Source: an uncultured Clostridia bacterium
GTDB taxonomy: Bacteria > Bacillota > Clostridia > Christensenellales > UBA1242
NCBI GenBank assembly: GCA_934778125.1
Contig: CAKVOF010000001.1
Span: 1 to 64,000 of the forward strand
Length of the DNA: 64,000 nt
Reading direction: 5' to 3'
Below, in pieces: positions 45,764 to 53,322 of the stretch. The first letter of the stretch is position 1; every line of letters starts with the position of its first letter. The translations under genes were made by a program, and so were the position numbers. Under the pieces are notes generated by a model. It was given only the letters and a program-made list of their open reading frames with translations, was not told the origin of the DNA and ran no database searches.

Positions 45764-47194
45764 TTACTTTTTAATTATTTCAAAGCCATCTTTGCTATCT
45801 TTAATTTCATAGCCCAGTTCTAATAGTTTTGCCCTTATTTCATCGGCTTTTTCCCAATTCTTATTCTGTTTTGCTTGCCACCTTTCACTCGCAAGCTCTT
45901 TTATTTTAGCTGGAATATCATCTTGTTTGCCCTCGCCTGATTCTTTAGCAAACGCAAAGCCCAACACATCTTCTCCAAGAGATTTTATTAGGAAATTTAC
46001 TTGTGCGAAAAGTTTCTCATCTTTTGATCCCTTGTTTGCCAAAATAAACTTAATCAACTTATCAAACTCAACTAGAGCAAGTGGTGTGTTGAAATCTTCA
46101 TTCATTGCTTCTTCGAATTTTGCTTTAATCGCTTTTAGTTCATTGTTTTCCAAAACATTGCTTATTTTTGTTGTAATATTTTTTGAAGCCTTAACTTCTT
46201 CTAAAATTTTAGTAAATTGTTTTTTTGCTAACTCAAATTTCTCTTCATTAAAATCCACTGCCGATCTATATTGAAATTGCAATAAATAATATCTCACAAC
46301 CATTGGATCGTACTTTTTAAATAAGTCTGGCAAAGTTATGAAATTACCAAGAGATTTTCCCATTTTTGTTCCATTAACAGTAACCAATCCATTATGCATA
46401 AAGAAATTCATTGGAATATGGCCATTCACGATATCGGCTTGTGCACATTCGCATTCGTGATGTGGAAAAATATTATCTATGCCACCCCCGTGGATATCAA
46501 ATCTATCACCTAAAAATTTTCTACCTAGAGTTGTGCATTCAATGTGCCAGCCGGGGCAACCCACACCCCAAGGCGAATTCCATTTCATAAGCGCATCATC
46601 ACCAACACTTTTCCATAGCGCAAAATCTTCTGGGTTTTTCTTATCATCAGCCACTTCAATTCTTTCACCGCTCAACGCTTCATCAAGTTTTCTATTTGAA
46701 AGTTGACCATATTTTGAATATTTCCTAACATTAAAATAAACGTTTCCAAGTGGTGTAACATAGCCATAACCTTTGTTTATTATATCCTCCACAGTTGCAA
46801 TCATATCCGAAACAAACCCTGTTGCACGGCAAGAAATACTTGGTCTCAACACATTTAAACGGTCCATATTTTTAAAGTACTCGCATTCATATTTATATGC
46901 GATTTCATATGCATCAAGTTGCTCTTTTTTTGCTTGACGCGCAATTTTATCTTCACCATCATCGCCATCACCAACTAAATGCCCAACATCGGTTATATTT
47001 TGAACATATTTAACTTTATATCCCAAATGTTTTAAATATCTAAAAACAACATCAAAGTTAACATAACTCTTTGCGTGCCCCACATGAGGCATTCCATAAA
47101 CGGTTGGTCCGCATACATACATTCCAACTCTACCTTCTTGAATAGGTTTAAATTCTTCTTTCTTTCTTGTGAAAGTGTTATAAATCTTTAACAT
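45764..47194 (-). CDS. cysS: Cysteinyl-tRNA synthetase
   Basis: A 476-residue class I synthetase that activates cysteine and charges tRNA-Cys. Visible: C-G-P-T-V-Y near residue 28 (zinc Cys), the HIGH motif as H-V-G-H, the zinc-ligand stretch C-P-G-W-H-I-E-C-T, H-H-E-C-E, and the KMSKS loop as K-M-G-K-S, a variant seen in other clostridial CysRS. The C-terminal anticodon-binding part is a helical bundle, and the length is normal. It follows a MarR-like gene by 12 nt, so the two are probably cotranscribed from 47717-47745. AGGAAA precedes the ATG. No T-box leader is recognisable. Confidence 0.95.
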   Translation of the reverse strand: MLKIYNTFTRKKEEFKPIQEGRVGMYVCGPTVYGMPHVGHAKSYVNFDVVFRYLKHLGYKVKYVQNITDVGHLVGDGDDGEDKIARQAKKEQLDAYEIAYKYECEYFKNMDRLNVLRPSISCRATGFVSDMIATVEDIINKGYGYVTPLGNVYFNVRKYSKYGQLSNRKLDEALSGERIEVADDKKNPEDFALWKSVGDDALMKWNSPWGVGCPGWHIECTTLGRKFLGDRFDIHGGGIDNIFPHHECECAQADIVNGHIPMNFFMHNGLVTVNGTKMGKSLGNFITLPDLFKKYDPMVVRYYLLQFQYRSAVDFNEEKFELAKKQFTKILEEVKASKNITTKISNVLENNELKAIKAKFEEAMNEDFNTPLALVEFDKLIKFILANKGSKDEKLFAQVNFLIKSLGEDVLGFAFAKESGEGKQDDIPAKIKELASERWQAKQNKNWEKADEIRAKLLELGYEIKDSKDGFEIIKK

Positions 47195-47206
47195 ACTATT
47201 TCCTTT

Positions 47207-47635
47207 CTAATCCAAACACAATTGAATTTGCTTAATCAATTCATTCACTTTAAGTTCAAGCAATTGCTTTCTCTCTGGTGGCAACTCTTCAAATTGTGCT
47301 TGTTGATTTCTATATATATTTTCTAATTCATGATAACCAGTTTCGGTTAAGTAATAGACTATTCCTCTAGTACTCGCGGTATTTTTCTTAACCCCAATAA
47401 CAGAATCATCAATCAATGGTTTGCAAAGTTGAGTTAGGTTGCCTTTTGCTAAGCAAAGTTTATCAATAAAAAACTTTGGTGGCCTTTCGCCATATCTTCC
47501 TAGCAAGTGCAACATCTTACATCGAAATGTTAGAGTGTTGTTCTTATTAAGTTCTAACGCATTGAATCCATCACAGAACTTATTTAATAGTATTCTAAGC
47601 TCTGTTAGTTGTTTTTCAAATCCAAATTCACTCAT
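47207..47635 (-). CDS. MarR-like winged-helix regulator
   Basis: About 142 residues from ATG 47635; a TTG at 47695 would add 20 residues and also has a GGTGA upstream, so the start is uncertain. A helical N-terminus is followed by a winged-helix region (about 40-105): C-K-M-L-H-L-L-G..., a recognition-helix-like K-G-N-L-T-Q-L-C-K-P-L, then a basic wing (K-K-N-T-A-S-T-R-G) and the typical MarR strand Y-Y-L-T-E-T-G-Y. The C-terminal helix would dimerise. The ligand is unknown. Position immediately before cysS suggests autoregulation of both, perhaps tied to sulfur or oxidative state through its cysteines, which is inference. Confidence 0.65.
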   Translation of the reverse strand: MSEFGFEKQLTELRILLNKFCDGFNALELNKNNTLTFRCKMLHLLGRYGERPPKFFIDKLCLAKGNLTQLCKPLIDDSVIGVKKNTASTRGIVYYLTETGYHELENIYRNQQAQFEELPPERKQLLELKVNELIKQIQLCLD

Positions 47636-47716
47636 ATAAAGTTTAACACCCACTTTTAGTTTGATTAAATTATCGGTTGTTTTTATTTTAAACAAACCAA
47701 ATTGTTCACCATTCCA

Positions 47717-47745
47717 ATTATACCTATATTCTATTTAATTTGCAA
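47717..47745 (-). promoter_or_regulatory. Promoter of the MarR-like-cysS operon
   Basis: On the minus strand TTGCAA (47740-47745), 17-nt spacer, TATAAT (47717-47722). The start falls near 47710, only about 15 nt before the alternative TTG start and 75 nt before the ATG. Confidence 0.65.
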
Positions 47746-47833
47746 CATATTTTACTATAGTTGTAATAACATTATAACCGAAATCAGTGAATAAAAAACC
47801 ATAATTTAAACAAAAATAATAGCAAGGTTATTT

Positions 47834-49249
47834 ATGAAAAAATTAAACTTTTTTGTTAAAAATAGTTATGGAGTTGGTAATTTGGCATATAGCGTGATAA
47901 GCCAAAATGTGACCAACTTTTATATGTTTTTCGGAACTGCCGTTTTAGGTGTTTCGGGCTTTTTAGTTGGGTTAGCCATCTCAATTGCCACAATGTGGGA
48001 TGGGCTATCCGATTGCATAGTTGGCGGAATTAGCGATAGATATAAAATTGGAAAATTAGGTTATAGAAACGGTTATATGCTAATTGCCACGATTGGAATG
48101 TCAGTTATAAACGTGTTGATTTGGTTTGCACCATTAAACGCACCACAAATATTGAAATTTATTTGGATTGGTGTTGGACTTTTAATTTTAGAAACATTCA
48201 ACACCCTTTTTTCAACGCCCTATATGGCTCTTGGAAACGACATCGCAACCGACTCTCACGATAAAACAAGCATTCAAATATATAAAACAATGTTCTTCAT
48301 TCTTGGAATCGCAATACCAAGCGTGCTTATGTATCTTTTCCTACCAAACACAGAAAATTATCCAATAGGCCAATTAAACCCATATGGTTATAGAAAAATA
48401 AGTTTAATTTTAAGTGGAATTTGCTTAATTGCGGGATTATTCTGCACATTTTCAACACTAAAATGTGTTGATAAAAATAGCAACGCTGATCAAAAACAAG
48501 ACAAGTTTTCTTTCAAAAAGTTAATAGTTGATTTTTATTCATCATTTAAAAATAAGAACTTACGATGTTTAATAATTGGATTTGCACTATCTCAAATCAC
48601 ACCAACGGTTTTAACAGGTGCTGGAATGCACTTCTTCACATATTGCTTTCTTTACTCCACCAAACAAATAACTATTCTTTTATCAGTTTTAATGCTAGGA
48701 ACTTTGGTCAGCCAGCCCGTTTGGTTTCATCTAAGCAAAAAAAATGGAAAGTGCTCAACTATGATTTCGGGCATATTCGTTTCAATTTTGGGTGCTTTTT
48801 TAATTATGTTTTCTTACTTTCTAAGATTTAAACTCCTTGAATACTCCTACATTTTGGCTATAATTTCAATCTTTATTTGTGGCTTTGGAAGTGGCACGCT
48901 TTACACCTTACCAATCAGCCTATTTGGCGATGAAATTGATAAGATAAATAAGGAAACACGCTCAAATAGAACTGCCACCTATAGCGGAAATTTAACCTTT
49001 TCCGCAAACATTGCAAATGCAACTGCACTTTTATTTATTGGCGTTCTATTAGATTTAATTCATTTTGATTCAAGCGTGGAAATTCAACCCCTTTCCGTTC
49101 AATCTGGACTTGCAATCATTCTATTTATTGGCGTTATCATTCCCTTTTTATTAAGCACACTATTTTTCTATAAATATAAACTTTTAAATCAGTCACACTC
49201 CACAACAAATCCTAAGTTACTAAAAAACACCAATGACACCAAAAACTAA
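47834..49249 (+). CDS. GPH-family sugar/cation symporter (MFS fold)
   Basis: A 471-residue polytopic protein with about 12 hydrophobic segments. The N-terminus, Y-G-V-G-N-L-A-Y followed by W-D-G-L-S-D-C-I-V-G-G-I-S-D-R, carries the hallmark loop of the glycoside-pentoside-hexuronide:cation symporter family (as in MelB, XynB-type and related transporters). It imports a sugar or glycoside with Na+ or H+. No glycosidase or kinase gene is adjacent, so the substrate cannot be guessed. The ribosome site is a modest AAGG. It is divergent from the MarR-like gene, whose product could regulate it; no operator was identified. Confidence 0.8.
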   Translation: MKKLNFFVKNSYGVGNLAYSVISQNVTNFYMFFGTAVLGVSGFLVGLAISIATMWDGLSDCIVGGISDRYKIGKLGYRNGYMLIATIGMSVINVLIWFAPLNAPQILKFIWIGVGLLILETFNTLFSTPYMALGNDIATDSHDKTSIQIYKTMFFILGIAIPSVLMYLFLPNTENYPIGQLNPYGYRKISLILSGICLIAGLFCTFSTLKCVDKNSNADQKQDKFSFKKLIVDFYSSFKNKNLRCLIIGFALSQITPTVLTGAGMHFFTYCFLYSTKQITILLSVLMLGTLVSQPVWFHLSKKNGKCSTMISGIFVSILGAFLIMFSYFLRFKLLEYSYILAIISIFICGFGSGTLYTLPISLFGDEIDKINKETRSNRTATYSGNLTFSANIANATALLFIGVLLDLIHFDSSVEIQPLSVQSGLAIILFIGVIIPFLLSTLFFYKYKLLNQSHSTTNPKLLKNTNDTKN

Positions 49250-49269
49250 ATTAACTAGCAAAAGTTAAT

Positions 49270-49560
49270 TAAATAGTGATAGCTTGTATTATTTGAAGTT
49301 GTAGGCAAACAGTCCAAAGGGATACTTGCTAGCAACTGATGTTAATCAAAACTGTGATTCCTTGATTTATCAAGGAGTTGCGTTTATCAACTTAAAATTT
49401 AACTTGATCAAATTTTACATCACTTAGTTTGTAATATTTAATTATTCTTTATGTTGCACACAACTTGCAAGTGCATCATCTTGCTTTAAATATTTTAAGC
49501 GCTTGTTTTTAATTTATGAAATCAATTTAAAGATCACTTTTTTTACAAGTGATATCGGAA
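49270..49560 (+). ncRNA. Possible structured RNA in a 384-bp gap (weak)
   Basis: The gap 49250-49633 has no gene. Nested stems can be drawn: 49293-49301 with 49388-49396, 49332-49337 with 49376-49381, and 49360-49365 with 49370-49375. A palindrome lies at about 49455-49485 and a small AT hairpin near 49495. The arrangement (long interrupted hairpin plus terminator-like end) could be a small RNA, but no known family is recognised and the strand is assumed. Confidence 0.22.
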
Positions 49561-49633
49561 TATTAAAATAAAAACCTAAAACGCTTTTTAACCACATAAT
49601 AGCAAATAAAAATAATTTTTCATAATAAATAAT

Positions 49634-49819
49634 ATGAAAAAAATGTCCCCAGAAGAAATAGCACTAATTGGAACAAGTATCGCCGTGGATTTGTGTAAGG
49701 GCAGAGATGAAGAAGAACTTGAATGCATTAGAAACATCGCTAACCAAGTGTGTTGCACCATCGGGAATATGATATCCCAAAAATGCCTATGCAATAAATA
49801 TAATCATAAAAAGTTTTAG
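49634..49819 (+). CDS. Small conserved-looking protein, 61 residues
   Basis: M-K-K-M-S-P-E-E-I-A-L-I-G-T, then an amphipathic helix, D-E-E-E-L-E, a second helix and a C-C/C-L-C cysteine-containing end. The pattern (two helices, 'E-I-A-L-I-xx-A-I-A' followed by 'E-E-L' and 'NIxxQ') resembles small uncharacterised clostridial proteins I have seen, but no family name can be assigned with certainty. No good ribosome site precedes it, and a second Met at codon 4 is possible. Five cysteines hint at metal or disulfide binding. Confidence 0.5.
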   Translation: MKKMSPEEIALIGTSIAVDLCKGRDEEELECIRNIANQVCCTIGNMISQKCLCNKYNHKKF

Positions 49820-49847
49820 CAAAAGATGTTTTTAAATAACCCACCCC

Positions 49848-49876
49848 TTGCAAATTGATATTATTTATGATAAAAT
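49848..49876 (+). promoter_or_regulatory. Promoter of the orphan 310-residue protein
   Basis: TTGCAA (49848-49853), 17-nt spacer, TAAAAT (49871-49876) preceded by TGA. The leader is short and carries a strong ribosome site (GGGAGGTGG). Confidence 0.6.
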
Positions 49877-49900
49877 ATATATAATAAGGGAGGTGGTGTT

Positions 49901-50833
49901 ATGGAGAAAATCACAAATATAAACGATGGTGCAATTGATGATAATTTCTGCGTTTCAGATATGCTTGGTTCGTTTAAATTGTCTGAATTTAATGGTAAAA
50001 ATGTTTTCTATCAAGATGAAGCTGGCGTTACTCATGAAGATGAGGCTGTTAAATTTTTTATAACAAACGCAAACACATCTTTATCAGATGATGTTATAGA
50101 AAAAATTGCGCGTGCTCCAAAGTATGTTATAAGCGGGCTTGGCACTTTCACGGACCACCCATCACTTAAAAACATTTCATCTATAGCAAGCGGAAAAACC
50201 GAATTGAAAGATGAGCGTTTGCAAACCATAAAAGATGCCGACACTTACACCGCCTCAAAAGAAATGGGCCGTTACTATGAAACATATGAGAAAACAAATC
50301 CCGACATAAATAACGGCGGAGTTTACTTCTTGGCATCGGTTATTGATGGCAAAGTGCATATTATGTCTCTTAATGTTTCTGAAACTGGCCAAACTGGAAA
50401 ATCTGTAACGCTTTCGTATCTTCCAAAAGGAAAAGCAAAAGATGCTGTTATGATTGAAAGACTGTGTTTGCATGGAACACTTGGCAATAAGCATGTTAAT
50501 CCAGATGGCTCAATTATTGAAAACACCGACCTTCACATTCATAGAAACTCTGAAGCATATATTGATAGCATCATTTCAGATCCAAATTTAAGCGAGCACG
50601 ATAAAGTTGTTGCCTTAAACTCTCCTCCAGCGAAGCTAATCAGAAATAATGTATACGAAAACGATTTATCTTTAACTGAAATGACACAGATTTTAAATAA
50701 AGACTACGGATTAAACTATTGCGGAATCCTTGACCAAATTATAACAGACACAGATATGCCCGTGACCGACGCAATAATAAAAGAATGCAAAATTGCAGAA
50801 AAGTTTAACCCAACAAATGATAATCCAACATAA
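49901..50833 (+). CDS. Orphan soluble protein, 310 residues
   Basis: I do not recognise this protein. It has no signal peptide or membrane segment, is acidic, and has a very strong ribosome site. The middle (about residues 140-175) forms beta strands (G-G-V-Y-F-L-A-S-V-I-D-G-K-V-H-I-M). A conserved-looking stretch follows at about 185-220: R-L-C-L-H-G-T-L-G-N-K-H-V-N-P-D-G-S, then D-L-H-I-H-R. Its clustered histidines and aspartates could bind metal or be catalytic. The C-terminus is helical. It stands alone between a small ORF and the glyQS operon (convergent), with its own promoter and terminator, so context gives no clue. Confidence 0.75.
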   Translation: MEKITNINDGAIDDNFCVSDMLGSFKLSEFNGKNVFYQDEAGVTHEDEAVKFFITNANTSLSDDVIEKIARAPKYVISGLGTFTDHPSLKNISSIASGKTELKDERLQTIKDADTYTASKEMGRYYETYEKTNPDINNGGVYFLASVIDGKVHIMSLNVSETGQTGKSVTLSYLPKGKAKDAVMIERLCLHGTLGNKHVNPDGSIIENTDLHIHRNSEAYIDSIISDPNLSEHDKVVALNSPPAKLIRNNVYENDLSLTEMTQILNKDYGLNYCGILDQIITDTDMPVTDAIIKECKIAEKFNPTNDNPT

Positions 50834-50853
50834 AATAGTGGATAATATAACAC

Positions 50854-50884
50854 AAAAAAGGCGTTCCAATAGAAACGCCTTTTT
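50854..50884. terminator. Bidirectional terminator
   Basis: Stem AAAAAGGCGTT / AACGCCTTTTT with a short loop and T-runs on both sides. It ends both the orphan gene (plus) and the glyQS operon (minus). Confidence 0.85.
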
Positions 50885-50914
50885 ATTATAAATAAAACAT
50901 TATTAAAACAATCC

Positions 50915-52291
50915 TTAAAAGCTCATATTAATTTTTTCGAATAAGAAGCGATTAAGGTCTTCAATTTTCATTCTTGTTTGTTCCATCGTATCTCTATCTC
51001 GAACAGTCACAGTGCCATTTTCTAAAGTTTCAAAATCAATAGTGATGCAATATGGTGTTCCAATTTCATCTTGACGGCGGTACCTTTTTCCGATTGAACC
51101 CGCTTCATCATAATCAACCATAAAGTTTTTCTTTAACATATTTGCAACTTCAGTTGCCTTTTCGCCTAAGTTTTTCTGAAGTGGAAGAACACACGCTTTG
51201 TATGGTGCAATGGCAGGATTAAAATGCATAACAACTCTCATATCACCGCCTTCCAACATTTCTTCATCATATGCTTCGCAAAGAAGTGCTAAAGTTAATC
51301 TATCTGCCCCAATTGAATATTCAACAACCGTTGGAATATATTTCTCATTTGTGTATGGGTCCATATAAAGCATTGATTTTCCGCTAAATTCTTGGTGGCG
51401 AGATAAATCCCAAGTTCCTCTATGATGGATTCCGTTTAGTTCTTGCCAACCAATTGGAAAATTATATTGAATGTCGCAAGCGCACTTTGCGTAGTGGGCA
51501 AGTTTATCGTGGTCGTGATATCTTAGATTTTCCGCCTTTAAGCCCAAATCTAGAAGAAAATCCCACGCTCTTTTTTTATACTCTTTATAATGTTCCATAC
51601 TTTCGCTATCTTTGCAAAATAATTGATGTTCCATTTGTTCAAACTCAACCGTTCTAAATAAGAAGTTACCTGGTGTGATTTCATTTCTAAACGATTTTCC
51701 AATTTGAGCAATTCCAAAAGGAACCTTTGCCCTTGCAGTTCTTTGAATATTTAAAAAGTTAACATACTCACCTTGTGCGGTTTCGGGGCGAAGATACACC
51801 ACATCTTTATCACCATCCACAGTTCCTCTTGATGTTTGGAACATAAGGTTGAAAGTTCTAATTGGTGTCCAATCGCATTTTCCGCAATTTGGACATTTGA
51901 TTTCATGCTTTTTAATATAGTCTTCCATCTCTTCATTTGTCATGGTATCTGGCACAACATCACAACCTTTGAAATTTTCGATAATCGTGTCGGCCCTGTG
52001 GCGAGTTTTGCAGTTTTTGCAATCCATTTTAGGATCACTAAAACTTGCGGTGTGTCCGCTAGCATCCCAAACTCTAGGATTCATAAGAATAGCCGCATCA
52101 ACTCCATAACTGTTTTCGTTTTCTTGAACAAACCTTTTCCACCAAGCTTTTTTAACATTGTTTTTTAATTCCACACCCACTGGTCCAAAATCCCAAGTGT
52201 TTGCAAAACCACCATATATATCGCTTCCTGGAAACACAAATCCTCTTGATTTGCATAGGTTCACAATTTTTTCCATACTTGTTTTTGCCAT
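50915..52291 (-). CDS. glyQS: Glycyl-tRNA synthetase, dimeric type
   Basis: A 458-residue class II enzyme of the single-chain (alpha2) type, not the GlyQ/GlyS two-subunit form. It starts with the family stretch L-C-K-S-R-G-F-V-F-P-G-S-D-I-Y-G-G. The zinc-ribbon-like insertion has C-K-N-C and C-P-N-C. Motif 2 surrounds G-K-S-F-R-N-E-I-T-P, motif 3 is S-I-G-A-D-R, and the C-terminal anticodon-binding domain is present. It is the third gene of an operon (P-type ATPase, kinase-like gene, glyQS), with 24 nt after the kinase-like gene's ATG side and a GGAG ribosome site. Length is normal. Confidence 0.95.
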   Translation of the reverse strand: MAKTSMEKIVNLCKSRGFVFPGSDIYGGFANTWDFGPVGVELKNNVKKAWWKRFVQENENSYGVDAAILMNPRVWDASGHTASFSDPKMDCKNCKTRHRADTIIENFKGCDVVPDTMTNEEMEDYIKKHEIKCPNCGKCDWTPIRTFNLMFQTSRGTVDGDKDVVYLRPETAQGEYVNFLNIQRTARAKVPFGIAQIGKSFRNEITPGNFLFRTVEFEQMEHQLFCKDSESMEHYKEYKKRAWDFLLDLGLKAENLRYHDHDKLAHYAKCACDIQYNFPIGWQELNGIHHRGTWDLSRHQEFSGKSMLYMDPYTNEKYIPTVVEYSIGADRLTLALLCEAYDEEMLEGGDMRVVMHFNPAIAPYKACVLPLQKNLGEKATEVANMLKKNFMVDYDEAGSIGKRYRRQDEIGTPYCITIDFETLENGTVTVRDRDTMEQTRMKIEDLNRFLFEKINMSF

Positions 52292-52315
52292 AATAAAACT
52301 CCTTTATAAACCAAA

Positions 52316-53293
52316 TTAAGTATCGTAATCTTGGTCATCAATATTTTCTTTTTCTTTCGGTTTTTTCTCTGGTTTTGGCTCGTAGTCAATATCAGTGAAT
52401 TCCCACATTAGTGTGGTGCTTGGAAGAATATTCTTATTAACCTCCTCCACTGAGTTCAACACATCATAATATTTATATTTATCTTTAGTTGCTTTTTTGC
52501 TTTTTACTAAATTATTAAACTCAGGCTTAAAAATGCCAAGTTCGTAACTATGTGTGGTGTCAACAATTTCATCGGCGTTTTTAACATATGGGTTAATATA
52601 TTTTCTTTCCGCCTCACAAACTGTATCCCATGTTTTTAAAGTGTGGTCAATAGTGTTTCCTCTTCTTCCCACATCTCTGATCATTCTTCTAAGAAGCCTT
52701 AAATCATCTGAAGAAATCTTTCCCGCTTTGCCCTTAAATGAACTCATCGCATTAACATAGATTGTGAAATAATTTGTTTCATCAAGGTTATTTAGAATAT
52801 ATGGGTTCAACACATGCAAGCCTTCAAATATTATGATTGAATTGTATTTAACTTTAATTTCTTTGGAATTTGGGATATTTTTTCCAGTGAAAAAATCATA
52901 TACTGGAAACATTGCCTTACCAGTTTTAAATAACGTTGAAAAGCAGTCTTTTATTTGTTCCACATTGATTGTTGTTGGGTTATCATAATCCCTTAGTCCA
53001 TTTGGAAGAAAAGGAGTGTCTTCCCTGTTTTTAAAAAAGTCATCCATAGAAACAGTAACAACGTGTTTTCCGCGTTTTTCAAATATCTCTTGCAAAAGTT
53101 TAGCAGTTGTTGTTTTTCCAGCACAAGATGGCCCCGCAAGAAGCACCATATTAATAGACCTTTTACGCAAAATTTTATCTGCCAAAGCGAATAACTGCCC
53201 TCTATATTTGCTTTCCGCATCAAGAATAACTTTTCTAACATCTGCATTTATTCTATTATTTAATTCGGTTATATTATATATATTTTTTTTCAT
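52316..53293 (-). CDS. Uridine kinase/phosphoribulokinase-family P-loop kinase
   Basis: A 325-residue P-loop kinase. Walker A is G-P-S-C-A-G-K-T-T near residue 56, followed by S-M-D-D-F-F, R-D-Y-D-N-P (the substrate-binding region of uridine kinases) and F-E-G-L-H-V-L. Substrates are probably uridine/cytidine or another nucleoside with ATP. About 45 residues precede the kinase core and an acidic Lys/Glu tail follows it, making it longer than typical Udk of about 210 residues. The TGS domain seen in some large clostridial nucleoside kinases is absent. It lies between the P-type ATPase gene (29 nt) and glyQS (24 nt). A GGAG ribosome site is present. Confidence 0.8.
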   Translation of the reverse strand: MKKNIYNITELNNRINADVRKVILDAESKYRGQLFALADKILRKRSINMVLLAGPSCAGKTTTAKLLQEIFEKRGKHVVTVSMDDFFKNREDTPFLPNGLRDYDNPTTINVEQIKDCFSTLFKTGKAMFPVYDFFTGKNIPNSKEIKVKYNSIIIFEGLHVLNPYILNNLDETNYFTIYVNAMSSFKGKAGKISSDDLRLLRRMIRDVGRRGNTIDHTLKTWDTVCEAERKYINPYVKNADEIVDTTHSYELGIFKPEFNNLVKSKKATKDKYKYYDVLNSVEEVNKNILPSTTLMWEFTDIDYEPKPEKKPKEKENIDDQDYDT

Positions 53294-53322
53294 AAGTTCT
53301 CCAAAATTTCAAGCATTAAATA

